Below, one piece after another: positions 51,876 to 60,158 of a stretch of DNA of 64,000 nt. Made by a program: the position numbers and the translations under genes. The stretch's first letter is position 1. Every line of letters starts with the position of its first letter. The DNA is from Mesorhizobium koreense (GTDB lineage: Bacteria > Pseudomonadota > Alphaproteobacteria > Rhizobiales > Rhizobiaceae): assembly GCF_031656215.1 (NCBI RefSeq), contig NZ_CP134228.1:1879001-1943000 (forward strand), given 5' to 3'. Under the pieces are notes generated by a model. That model searched no databases, was not told where the DNA came from, and was given only the letters and a program-made list of their open reading frames with translations.

Positions 51876-53113
51876 ATCCGGAAATGAACCTCGGCATGAC
51901 CGAACGGCTGAAGCCGCTCCATGAGAAGGTCAGCCGCATGGTGCGCGAGGAGATCGCGCCGCTCGACGAGGAATTTCTGGCCGAAGTGGGCAAGGGCGGC
52001 GACCGGTGGACGTTCACCGCACGCCAGACGGAAATCCTCGACAGGCTGAAGGCCAAGGCGCGCGAACGGGGCTTGTGGAATTTCTGGCTGACCGATTCGG
52101 AGCGTGGCTACGGGCTCAGCACGGTCGAATACGCGTATCTTGCCGAGGAAATGGGCAAGGCGCATCTCGGCGCGGAAACGTTCAACTGCTCCGCGCCGGA
52201 TACCGGCAACATGGAAGTGCTGGAGCGCTACGGTACGGAGGAGCACAAGAAGCTCTGGCTCGCGCCGCTGCTGGAAGGCAAGATCCGCTCCGCCTATCTG
52301 ATGACCGAGCCGGACGTCGCCTCTTCCGACGCCACCAACATTGCCATGAGTTGCGTGCGCGAGGGCGAGGAATATGTGCTGAACGGCGAGAAATGGTGGT
52401 CGTCGGGCGCCGGTGATCCGCGCTGCGAGATCTATATTGTCATGGTGAAGACGCCGAATGACGGGCCGAAACACAAGCAGCATTCGATGATCCTCGTGCC
52501 GGCGAAGACGCCCGGCATCACCAAGCTGCGCGCCATGCAGATCTACGGCCATGACGACGCGCCGCACGGCCATCTGCATCTGCGTTTCGAGAATGTCCGC
52601 GTGCCGGCTTCCAGCTTGCTTCTCGGCGTGGGGCGCGGCTTCGAGATCGCGCAGGGTCGCCTCGGGCCGGGGCGTATCCACCACTGCATGCGCGCCATCG
52701 GGCAGGCCGAGCGCGCGCTGGAACTGATGTGCCAGCGGTCGCTCCGCCGCGAGGCATTCGGCCAGCCGCTGGCTAAGCTTGGCGCCAATTACGACATCAT
52801 CGCCGAGGCGCGCATGGAGATCGAGATGGCCAGGCTCCTCTGCCTCAAGGCGGCATGGATGATGGATCAGGGCGACGCGCGCGCGGCGGCGCCATGGATC
52901 AGCCAGATCAAGGTCGTCGCGCCGCGCATTGCACTGAAGATCACCGACGAAGCCGTGCAGATGTTCGGCGGACAGGGCGTCAGCCAGGATACGCCGCTCG
53001 CCCGCTCGTGGACGCATCTGAGGACGCTTCGCCTGGCGGACGGCCCGGATGCCGTGCATCGCAGGCAGGTGGCGCGCGCCGAACTGAAGAAATACACGCA
53101 GCAGAAGATCTGA
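51872..53113 (+). CDS. Acyl-CoA dehydrogenase (ACAD11-like)
   Basis: A 413-residue flavoenzyme that makes a 2,3-double bond in acyl-CoA. Motifs are YLMTEPDVASSDATNI near residue 145, the flavin strand GEKWWSSGAGDPRC near 170, and QMFGGQGVSQDTPLARSW near 365 before the C-terminal RTLRLADGPDAVHRRQVAR. The set matches the ACAD10/11 subgroup, in keeping with the separate APH-like kinase at 48699. It overlaps the TetR gene by four bases and precedes a quinone oxidoreductase gene. Confidence 0.92.
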   Translation: MNPEMNLGMTERLKPLHEKVSRMVREEIAPLDEEFLAEVGKGGDRWTFTARQTEILDRLKAKARERGLWNFWLTDSERGYGLSTVEYAYLAEEMGKAHLGAETFNCSAPDTGNMEVLERYGTEEHKKLWLAPLLEGKIRSAYLMTEPDVASSDATNIAMSCVREGEEYVLNGEKWWSSGAGDPRCEIYIVMVKTPNDGPKHKQHSMILVPAKTPGITKLRAMQIYGHDDAPHGHLHLRFENVRVPASSLLLGVGRGFEIAQGRLGPGRIHHCMRAIGQAERALELMCQRSLRREAFGQPLAKLGANYDIIAEARMEIEMARLLCLKAAWMMDQGDARAAAPWISQIKVVAPRIALKITDEAVQMFGGQGVSQDTPLARSWTHLRTLRLADGPDAVHRRQVARAELKKYTQQKI

Positions 53114-53133
53114 GCCGAAGATTTGAGATTGCC

Positions 53134-54102
53134 ATGAAAGCGATTGTTGCGCGCGATTTCGCGCCGATAAAAGAACTCGTCTATGCCGACTGGCCCGAGC
53201 CGGAAGCCTCCGGCGACACGGTGGTCATCGAGGCCGAGGCGATCGGCGTCAATTATCCCGACGGGCTGCTCGTCCAGGGCCTCTACCAGTTGAAGCCGCC
53301 AACGCCCTTCGTGCCCGGCATGGAAGTCGCCGGGTGCGTGGTGGCGGTCGGCGAGAAGGTGAGATCGGTGAAGGTCGGCGACCGCGTGGCGGCCATGTCG
53401 TCGCTGGGCTCTTACGCCGAGAAGGTCGCCGCGCCGGAGCGTTCGGTGATGAAACTGCCGGACGGCATGGACGCGGGCGCCGCCTGCGCGCTTTTGTGCG
53501 GCTATTCGACCTCGCATTACGCGCTGAAGCAGCGCGGGCAATTGAAGGAGGGCGAGACGCTTTGCGTGCTGGGTGCGTCGGGCGCTACCGGCATCGCCGC
53601 CGTCCAGATCGGCAAGATCATGGGCGCTCGAGTGATCGGCGTCGCCTCCAGTGAAGAAAAGCGCAAGCTGGCGCGCGAGGCCGGCGCGGACGAGACGCTC
53701 GGCTACGAAAATCTGAAGGATGCACTGAAGCAGGCGACCGGCGGCAAGGGCGTCGATGTCGCCTATGATCCGGTCGGCGGGGATGCCTTCGACGCTCTGT
53801 CGCGGTCGATCGCCTGGGGCGGACGCCTGCTCGTCATCGGCTTTGCTTCCGGGCGCATCCCGCAACTCCCGGTCAATCTGACGCTCGTGAAGGGTTACAG
53901 TGTCGTCGGCGTCTTCTGGGGCGATTTCACGCGCCGGGAGCCCGAAACCTTCCAGGCCAATATGAGGGAACTCATCGGCTGGTACATGGAAGGCAAGGTG
54001 AAGCCGCTGATCGAGGGCACCTACCGGCTCGCCGAGGCAGCGAGCGTGCTCCAGCGCATCCATTCCCGCGGCACGGTCGGCAAGCTCATCCTGAAACCCT
54101 GA
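53134..54102 (+). CDS. Zinc-free MDR-family NADPH:quinone oxidoreductase
   Basis: A 322-residue medium-chain dehydrogenase lacking the zinc-binding Cys and His set. The substrate domain shows GVNYPDGLLVQGLYQ and PFVPGMEVAGCVVAVGE; the cofactor motif is LGASGATGIAAVQIGKIMG near residue 145, followed by VIGVASSEEKRKLAREAGAD. ATG 53134 gives the usual MKAIVARDF start. It is 20 bases after the dehydrogenase and belongs to the same transcript. Members reduce quinones or enoyl-CoA; here a role in acyl-CoA chemistry fits the context. Confidence 0.9.
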   Translation: MKAIVARDFAPIKELVYADWPEPEASGDTVVIEAEAIGVNYPDGLLVQGLYQLKPPTPFVPGMEVAGCVVAVGEKVRSVKVGDRVAAMSSLGSYAEKVAAPERSVMKLPDGMDAGAACALLCGYSTSHYALKQRGQLKEGETLCVLGASGATGIAAVQIGKIMGARVIGVASSEEKRKLAREAGADETLGYENLKDALKQATGGKGVDVAYDPVGGDAFDALSRSIAWGGRLLVIGFASGRIPQLPVNLTLVKGYSVVGVFWGDFTRREPETFQANMRELIGWYMEGKVKPLIEGTYRLAEAASVLQRIHSRGTVGKLILKP

Positions 54103-54148
54103 TCCGGCTTAAGCCGTGGTGATCGTGCATGGAATTTGCACGGCCCTT

Positions 54149-54290
54149 TACCCCCACCCCTAACCCCTCCCCACAAGGGGGAGGGAGACGCTGCCGCTGC
54201 GTTCTGAGGTGAAATTATCGCAGTTTGTGCCTGCCTGCGCTGCTGCAAAGTTCCCCTCCCACTTGTGGGAAGGGGCTAGGGGTGGGGGTA
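54149..54290. repeat. Palindromic intergenic repeat (about 36-bp imperfect arms)
   Basis: The left arm begins TACCCCCACCCCTAACCCCT and contains CCACAAGGGGGAGGG; the right arm (54251-54290) is its imperfect complement ending in GGTGGGGGTA. About 60 unrelated bases lie between. It occupies the space between two convergent genes. The sequence differs from the repeats at 4.9 and 48.5 kb but is built in the same way. Confidence 0.8.
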
Positions 54291-54312
54291 TCTTCATACG
54301 CGGCAGCCCTGC

Positions 54313-54774
54313 CTAAACCGGCAGCCTTGTTTCCAGCTTCACTTCCTTGAGGACGAGGTTTGTGCGCACATGGGCGATGCCGGGAAGCCGGAAGAGAAAC
54401 GTATCGAGGAAGGCGTTGTAGGCGTCCTTGTCGCGGCAGACCACGCGCAGGTGGTAGTCCGCCTCGCCGGTGGTGGCCAGGCACTCCAGCACTTCCGGCC
54501 GCTCCACGATGCGCGCGATGAAGGTCTCGACATGGGAAGCGTCGTGACGCGTCAGCGTGATGTGCACGATGGCGCTGAAAGAAAGGCCGGCCTTTTCCGC
54601 ATCAAGCACTACCGGATAGGCGGCGATTATCCCGGCTTCCTCCAGTGCGCGGACGCGCCGCCAGCAAGCCGACGCCGACATACCCGCGCGCTCGGCAAGC
54701 TCCTGATTGGAGATGCGGCTATCGGTCTGGAGGACCGTTAGCAGGCGGCGGTCGGAATCGGTAAGCTGATTCAT
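54313..54774 (-). CDS. Lrp/AsnC-family transcriptional regulator
   Basis: A 153-residue regulator with an N-terminal HTH (RLLTVLQTDSRISNQELAER in part, then GMSASACWRRVRALEEAGII near residue 30) and a C-terminal RAM domain (VLECLATTGEADYHLRVVCRD near 95) that binds amino acids. It diverges from the second indolepyruvate oxidoreductase gene across 145 bases holding three palindromes. It probably senses an aromatic amino acid and controls that operon and itself. Confidence 0.92.
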   Translation of the reverse strand: MNQLTDSDRRLLTVLQTDSRISNQELAERAGMSASACWRRVRALEEAGIIAAYPVVLDAEKAGLSFSAIVHITLTRHDASHVETFIARIVERPEVLECLATTGEADYHLRVVCRDKDAYNAFLDTFLFRLPGIAHVRTNLVLKEVKLETRLPV

Positions 54775-54819
54775 TCAGGCTCTTCTTCGTGATGAGATTT
54801 CCCGTTTCTATATCATATC

Positions 54820-54874
54820 TGGTAAATTTCACCATCAGGATAGCTTTATCCGGCCATTTTGGAATCGATTTCCA
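54820..54874. promoter_or_regulatory. Three spaced palindromes, candidate Lrp/AsnC operator array
   Basis: The spacer has TGGTAAATTTCACCA (54820-54834, six of seven pairs), GGATA-GCTT-TATCC (54838-54851) and TGGAA-TCGAT-TTCCA (54860-54874), with centres about 17 and 22 bases apart. Lrp-type proteins are octamers that bind several spaced 15-bp sites. A TATAAT hexamer at 54886-54891 would suit a -10 element for the oxidoreductase gene, just past the array. Confidence 0.55.
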
Positions 54875-54919
54875 CGCCATCCCGATATAATTTTGTCTCC
54901 GAAGCCATGGGAGGCGATC

Positions 54920-57900
54920 ATGCTTACAGAAAAGGCGCGCCTCGACCACTCCTACCGGCTGGAGGACCGCTACCTGAAGGAGCGCGGCCGGGTCTTCATG
55001 ACCGGCACGCAGGCGCTGGTACGCATCGTGCTCGACCAGGCACAGCGTGACCGTACGGCGGGACTGAACACGGCCGGCTTTATTTCGGGTTATCGCGGCT
55101 CGCCGCTCGGCGGCGTCGATCTCGAACTGTGGCGCGCAAGCAAGCTCGTCGAGGAAAACCGCGTCGAATTCCTGCCGGCGGTGAACGAAGACCTCGCCGC
55201 CACCGCCGTGCTCGGCTCGCAGCAGGTCGAGACCAACCCGGACAGACAGGTCGAGGGCGTCTTCGCGCTCTGGTACGGCAAGGGGCCGGGCGTGGACCGC
55301 GCCGGCGATGCGCTGAAGCATGGTAACGCCTACGGCTCCTCGCCGCATGGGGGCGTGCTGGTGGTGGCCGGCGACGACCACGGTTGCGTCTCGTCCTCGA
55401 TGCCGCACCAGTCGGACGTCGCCTTCATGGCGTGGTTTATGCCGACGCTGAACCCGGCCTCGGTGGCGGAATACTTGACCTTCGGCGAATATGGCTACGC
55501 GCTGTCGCGCTTTTCCGGCATGTGGGTCGGCTTCAAGGCGATCTCGGAGACGGTGGAATCGGCCGCCTCGATCGACCTTCGGCACCCTCGCGTTTTCAAT
55601 GCGCCGGATTTCACGCCGCCCGCCGGCGGGCTGCACTATCGCTGGCCCGATCTTCCCGGTCCGCAAATCGAGGAGCGGATGCAGGCGAAGAAGAACGCCG
55701 TCTATGCCTTCGCGGAGGCAAACCCTATCGACCGGCATATCTACAGGATCGGCAAGGAGGCCAGCTACGGCATCGTCACCACCGGCAAGGCGCATGGCGA
55801 TTTGATGGAGGCGCTGCGGCTGCTCGGGCTCGGCGAGGCCGAGTGCCGTCGGATCGGCATCGATATCTACAAGGTCGGCATGGTGTGGCCGCTCGCCCGC
55901 CGCGACGCGCTCAACTTCGTCCGCGACAAGCGCGAGGTGCTGGTGGTGGAGGAAAAGCGCGGCATCATCGAGAGCCAGTTCAAGGAATATTTCTACGACT
56001 ATCCCGGCCACAAGCCGGAGCGCATGATCGGCAAGAACGACGAGGCCGGCCGGCCGCTCATTCCGTGGACGGGCGAGCTTTCGCCGCGCCTGCTGGCGCC
56101 GATCGTTGCGCGGCGGCTGGACGCGATCTTTCCCGGCCTCGATCTCACGGCGCGGGCCGAGGCGCTGGCGCAGTCGGCGGCGCATATCATCCAGGTCGCG
56201 GGCGCTACCCGCACGCCCTATTTCTGCTCGGGCTGCCCGCACAACACCTCCACCAAGGTGCCGGAAGGCTCCAGGGCACTCGCCGGCATCGGCTGTCATT
56301 TCATGGCAAGCTGGATGGAGCGCGAGACGAGTTCGCTGATCCAGATGGGTGGCGAGGGAGTGAACTGGGCGGCTTCGTCAAGGTTTACCGGCAATGGCCA
56401 CATCTTCCAGAATCTGGGCGAGGGCACCTGGTATCACTCCGGCTCTATGGCGATCCGGCAGGCGGTCGCGGCGAAAGCCAACATTACCTACAAGATCCTC
56501 TACAACGACGCCGTCGCCATGACCGGCGGCCAGCCCGTCGACGGGCCGGTGAGCGTCGAGGCGATCGCGCATGTCGCCCGCGCGGAGGGCGTGGAACGCA
56601 TCGCCATCGTCTCCGACCAGCCGGAAAAATTCGACGTGACGCGGTTTCCCGCCGGCACGACGCTCGACCATCGCCGCAATCTCGACCCGATCCAGCGCGA
56701 ATTGCGCGAGGTGCCGGGCGTGTCGGTGCTCATCTACGAACAGGCCTGTGCCACGGAAAAGCGTCGCCGCCGCAAGCGCGGCACGATGCCGGACCCGGCG
56801 CGATTTGCCGTCATCAACGAACTGGTGTGCGAAGGCTGCGGCGACTGCTCGGTGGAATCGAACTGCCTGTCGGTCGAGCCGAAGGAGACGCCGTTCGGGC
56901 GCAAGCGGCAGATCAACCTTTCCTCCTGCAACAAGGATTTTTCCTGCGTGAACGGCTTTTGCCCGAGCTTCGTTACCGTGGAGGGCGCGCGGCGCAGGAA
57001 GAAGAAAGTCGATGCCGAGGATTTTTCGGCGCGTGCGACGATGCTGCCCTTGCCTGAAAGTGCTCCGCTGGAGGAGCCCTACGATCTTCTGGTCACCGGC
57101 GTCGGCGGCACCGGCGTGGTCACCATCGGGGCCATCGTCACCATGGCGGCGCATCTGGAAGGCAAGGGTGCTTCGGTGCTCGATTTCACCGGCTTCGCCC
57201 AAAAGTTCGGGCCGGTACTCAGTTATATCCGCCTCGCTTCCGCGCCGGAGGCCGTCAATCAGGTGCGGATCGACGAGGCGAGCGCGGACGCGCTGATCGG
57301 CTGCGACCTCGTCGTCTCCTCCTCGCCGAAAGCGTCGGCCGCCTATCATCACGGTACGCGCGCCGTACTGAATACGGCGGAGATGCCGACCGGCGATCTG
57401 GTGCGCTTCCGCGATGCGGATTTGCGCTCCATGACGCGGCTCGACGCGATCCGCGATGTGCTCGGCGAAGGGAATGTCGACGCGCTCGACGCCAATCGGC
57501 TTGCCGAGAAGCTGTTCGGCGATGCCGTCTTCGCCAACATGCTGCTGCTCGGCTTCGGCTGGCAGAAGGGTCTGGTCCCGGTCTCGCTTGAAGCGCTTTC
57601 CCGTGCGATCGAATTGAACGGCGTCGAGATCGAGAAGAATCGTGCCGCTTTCGCCGCCGGCCGACTGGCGGCGGTGGGCGAGGAGTTTGCGCCCGACAGT
57701 GCGGAAGAAAGTTGGCGGGCGGAAACGCTGGACGAGATCATCGCCCGCCGCGAGGCTTTCCTGAAGGGCTACCAGAACGCAGGCTGGGCCGCGCGCTACC
57801 GCGTTGCCGTCGACCGCGTTCGCGAGGCGGAGAAGGCTTGTGGCTCGGAGGCTTTCACGCAGACGGTCGCCCGCTCGCTGTTCAAGCTCATGTCCTACAA

Positions 57901-58387
57901 GGACGAGTATGAGGTGGCGCGGCTGCACATGCAGACGGGTTTTCTGGAGAAATTGAAGGAGGAGTTCGAGGGCGATTTCAAGGTCCACTACCATCTCGCG
58001 CCGCCGATCCTGCCGTTCGGCCACGATGCGCGCGGACGGCCGAACAAGAAGGCGTTCGGGCAGTGGATACAGTCGCCGTTCCGTGTGCTGGCACGGCTGA
58101 AATTCCTGCGTGGCACCGCCTTCGATCTGTTCGGCTACACGGCGGAGCGCCGCGCCGAGCGGGAACTGATCGGTTGGTATGAAGGCGTTGTCGATACGCT
58201 GCTTTCGTCGCTCGGCAAGGCCGATATCACGGCGCTTGCCGCAATTGCCGTGCAGCCGATGGAAATCCGTGGCTATGGCCCGGTGAAGGATAAGGCTATC
58301 GCGGAAACCAAGGCGGAGGTGGCGGGCCGGCTTGCCGCGTTGCAAAAACCGGGCAAGGCGCGTAATGCCGAGCCCGTCATTGCTTAG
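54920..58387 (+). CDS. Fused indolepyruvate ferredoxin oxidoreductase (copy 2)
   Basis: A 1155-residue paralogue of the protein at 18875 with the same domain order: alpha N-terminus (GFISGYRGSPLGGVDLELW), TPP domain near 432 (PYFCSGCPHNTSTK, YNDAVAMTGGQP), Cys region (CEGCGDC, SCNKDFSCVNGFC) and gamma-like domain (GVGGTGVVTIGA). It departs from copy 1 in the gamma motif, GFAQKFGPVLSYIR near residue 758 instead of GLAQKGGAVYSHIQ. ATG 54920 has an ideal GGGAGGCGATC site; an upstream TTG at 54893 is not needed. It is followed 13 bases later by an aminotransferase, which would supply the aryl pyruvate substrate. Confidence 0.92.
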   Translation: MLTEKARLDHSYRLEDRYLKERGRVFMTGTQALVRIVLDQAQRDRTAGLNTAGFISGYRGSPLGGVDLELWRASKLVEENRVEFLPAVNEDLAATAVLGSQQVETNPDRQVEGVFALWYGKGPGVDRAGDALKHGNAYGSSPHGGVLVVAGDDHGCVSSSMPHQSDVAFMAWFMPTLNPASVAEYLTFGEYGYALSRFSGMWVGFKAISETVESAASIDLRHPRVFNAPDFTPPAGGLHYRWPDLPGPQIEERMQAKKNAVYAFAEANPIDRHIYRIGKEASYGIVTTGKAHGDLMEALRLLGLGEAECRRIGIDIYKVGMVWPLARRDALNFVRDKREVLVVEEKRGIIESQFKEYFYDYPGHKPERMIGKNDEAGRPLIPWTGELSPRLLAPIVARRLDAIFPGLDLTARAEALAQSAAHIIQVAGATRTPYFCSGCPHNTSTKVPEGSRALAGIGCHFMASWMERETSSLIQMGGEGVNWAASSRFTGNGHIFQNLGEGTWYHSGSMAIRQAVAAKANITYKILYNDAVAMTGGQPVDGPVSVEAIAHVARAEGVERIAIVSDQPEKFDVTRFPAGTTLDHRRNLDPIQRELREVPGVSVLIYEQACATEKRRRRKRGTMPDPARFAVINELVCEGCGDCSVESNCLSVEPKETPFGRKRQINLSSCNKDFSCVNGFCPSFVTVEGARRRKKKVDAEDFSARATMLPLPESAPLEEPYDLLVTGVGGTGVVTIGAIVTMAAHLEGKGASVLDFTGFAQKFGPVLSYIRLASAPEAVNQVRIDEASADALIGCDLVVSSSPKASAAYHHGTRAVLNTAEMPTGDLVRFRDADLRSMTRLDAIRDVLGEGNVDALDANRLAEKLFGDAVFANMLLLGFGWQKGLVPVSLEALSRAIELNGVEIEKNRAAFAAGRLAAVGEEFAPDSAEESWRAETLDEIIARREAFLKGYQNAGWAARYRVAVDRVREAEKACGSEAFTQTVARSLFKLMSYKDEYEVARLHMQTGFLEKLKEEFEGDFKVHYHLAPPILPFGHDARGRPNKKAFGQWIQSPFRVLARLKFLRGTAFDLFGYTAERRAERELIGWYEGVVDTLLSSLGKADITALAAIAVQPMEIRGYGPVKDKAIAETKAEVAGRLAALQKPGKARNAEPVIA

Positions 58388-58400
58388 CCTAGGTCGTCCG

Positions 58401-59594
58401 ATGTTCGAAACGCTCACCGCTGCCCCGCCCGACAAGATCATCGCTCTCATGGGCCAGTTCCGCGAGGATCCGCGGCCCGGCAAGATCGATCTCGGCGTCG
58501 GCGTCTACAAGGATGCGAAAGGTAACACGCCGATCATGGCGGCCGTTCGCGAGGCCGAAAAGCTGCTCTACGAGCGGCAGAGCACGAAGACCTATGTCGG
58601 CATGGCCGGCGATCCAGTCTTCAACGCGGCGATGATCGGTCTCGTCTTCGGCGAAGATGCCGACAGGGCGCGCATCCGCGCGGCGCAAGCGCCGGGCGGG
58701 TCTGGGGCGTTGCGCATTCTGGCCGAACTCATTGCGCGCTCGAAGCCGGGCGCGACGGTGTGGCTCTCCGATCCGACCTGGCCGAACCATGTGCCGCTCG
58801 TTCGCGCCGCCGGCGTCACGACAAAGGACTATCCTTATTTCGACGCCGCCACGGGCATGGTCCGTTTCGACGCGATGATGATGGCGCTGAAGAAGGCCGC
58901 GCCGGGCGATGTCGTGCTGCTGCATGGCTGCTGCCACAACCCGACGGGCGCCAATCTCGACCACGGACAGTGGGAGGCGGTTGCCGAGCTTTTCGTCTCG
59001 CGCGGGCTGTTTCCTTTCGTCGACCTCGCCTATCAGGGTTTCGGCGATGGGCTCGAAGAGGATGCTTTCGGTGTCCGGTTGCTCGCCTCGCGTGTGCCGG
59101 AAATGGCTGTGGCGGCGAGCTGTTCCAAGAACTTCGCCGTCTATCGCGATCGCGTTGGCACGGCGTTCCTGCTCGGCAAGGGCGCGGCGGAGGCCGACAT
59201 CGCCTACAGCCAGCTTCTGTCGGTCGCGCGCGGCATGTATTCGATGCCGCCGGACCATGCGGCGGCGGCCATCCGCATCATCCTCGAGGACAAGGGCCTG
59301 ACCGCGAGCTGGAAGAGCGAACTTGAGACCATGCGGCAGCGGATGGTTTCGCTGCGCGAAGGTTTTGCGGATGCGCTCCGTCGCCAGTCGAACAGCGACC
59401 GCTTCGATTTCATCGCCCGCCATCGCGGCATGTTCTCGCGCATCGGCGCGACGCCGGAGCAGGTGGAGAAGCTGCGCGCGGAGCACGGCGTCTATATGGT
59501 GGGCGACAGCCGCATCAACGTCGCCGGCCTGCCGGAAGACCGGCTCGACACGCTGGCCGCGTCGATCATCTCGGTGATGGGCGAGACGGCTTAA
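58401..59594 (+). CDS. Aromatic/aspartate amino acid aminotransferase (TyrB type)
   Basis: A 397-residue class I PLP enzyme. Landmarks are KIDLGVGVYKDAKGNTPIM at the start, WPNHVPLVRAAG near residue 130, HGCCHNPTGANLD near 175 (the Asn and the NPTG loop), PFVDLAYQGFGDG near 208 and the PLP lysine in SCSKNFAVYRDRVGT near 240. It transfers the amino group of Tyr, Phe, Trp or Asp to 2-oxoglutarate. It lies 13 bases after the indolepyruvate oxidoreductase gene, so the pair would convert an aromatic amino acid to aryl-acetyl-CoA. Confidence 0.93.
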   Translation: MFETLTAAPPDKIIALMGQFREDPRPGKIDLGVGVYKDAKGNTPIMAAVREAEKLLYERQSTKTYVGMAGDPVFNAAMIGLVFGEDADRARIRAAQAPGGSGALRILAELIARSKPGATVWLSDPTWPNHVPLVRAAGVTTKDYPYFDAATGMVRFDAMMMALKKAAPGDVVLLHGCCHNPTGANLDHGQWEAVAELFVSRGLFPFVDLAYQGFGDGLEEDAFGVRLLASRVPEMAVAASCSKNFAVYRDRVGTAFLLGKGAAEADIAYSQLLSVARGMYSMPPDHAAAAIRIILEDKGLTASWKSELETMRQRMVSLREGFADALRRQSNSDRFDFIARHRGMFSRIGATPEQVEKLRAEHGVYMVGDSRINVAGLPEDRLDTLAASIISVMGETA

Positions 59595-59754
59595 CCGCCG
59601 CCCCAGCATCACCCTCGCCAAGTTCTCCCAGCCGCTCGGCTCTGCCTCGCCGGCCGGCGAAAACGTGGACAGGATCGCGCAGGCAGTCCTCGTAACTCTC
59701 TGATCCAGCGGCCCTTCGCTTTTTTCTTCGCTTCCCTTTATCCACGCCTTTTTC

Positions 59755-60145
59755 CCTTCCTCCATACTCCCCGTCAGTTCCTCCCACCGGGAACACCGAT
59801 CATGACGGTGATTGCGTGGGGAGGAGCCGGCGCCTCCGCCGTGATGCCGACGTGGCATTGCGGCCGGGGAGGTCCCGCCTGGAGGTTCCCCTGGGGGCAC
59901 TATGACCCCTGCGCGCCGGTAGAAGGCACACAGACCCCGGGACGAGCGCTGGATCTGATCGGAGTGACTACCCTTCGGCAGGTTCAGGGTGAGGCTCGGG
60001 GAGCAGCGGAACAGGCGGGAACAGAAATCGCCGGCGGGGCGCGAGTGTCGCGCCACGTATTTATATTCGGAAGGCACGGCTGAGCGCCCCGCTTCCCGAC
60101 TGAACAATGGCCAGGGCTGGAAGGCAGCGTGGCGATGAAGAGTGC
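59755..60145 (+). ncRNA. Structured intergenic element, copy 2 (candidate RNA)
   Basis: This is the second copy of the element at 4500-4860, in a 564-base stretch without genes (59595-60158). The core 59802-59937 is nearly identical to 4547-4682. The 10-bp stem (59839-59863) has two changes that turn G-C and U-A pairs into G-U and U-G wobbles. About 40 extra bases near 59945-59990, including ACTACCCTTCGGCAGGTTCA, are inserted relative to copy 1. Similarity also extends upstream to GGCCGGCGAAAACGTGGA near 59652. The remaining bases hold nothing else recognisable. Confidence 0.45.
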
Positions 60146-60158
60146 TGGCCGAATTCCC

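Noticed and set aside
56378-58483. 701-codon minus-strand open frame
   Set aside because: Antisense to the second indolepyruvate oxidoreductase; composition typical of a shadow frame in GC-rich DNA.
58389-60107. 572-codon minus-strand open frame opposite the aminotransferase
   Set aside because: It is the reverse shadow of the aminotransferase joined to repeat DNA; no family motifs.
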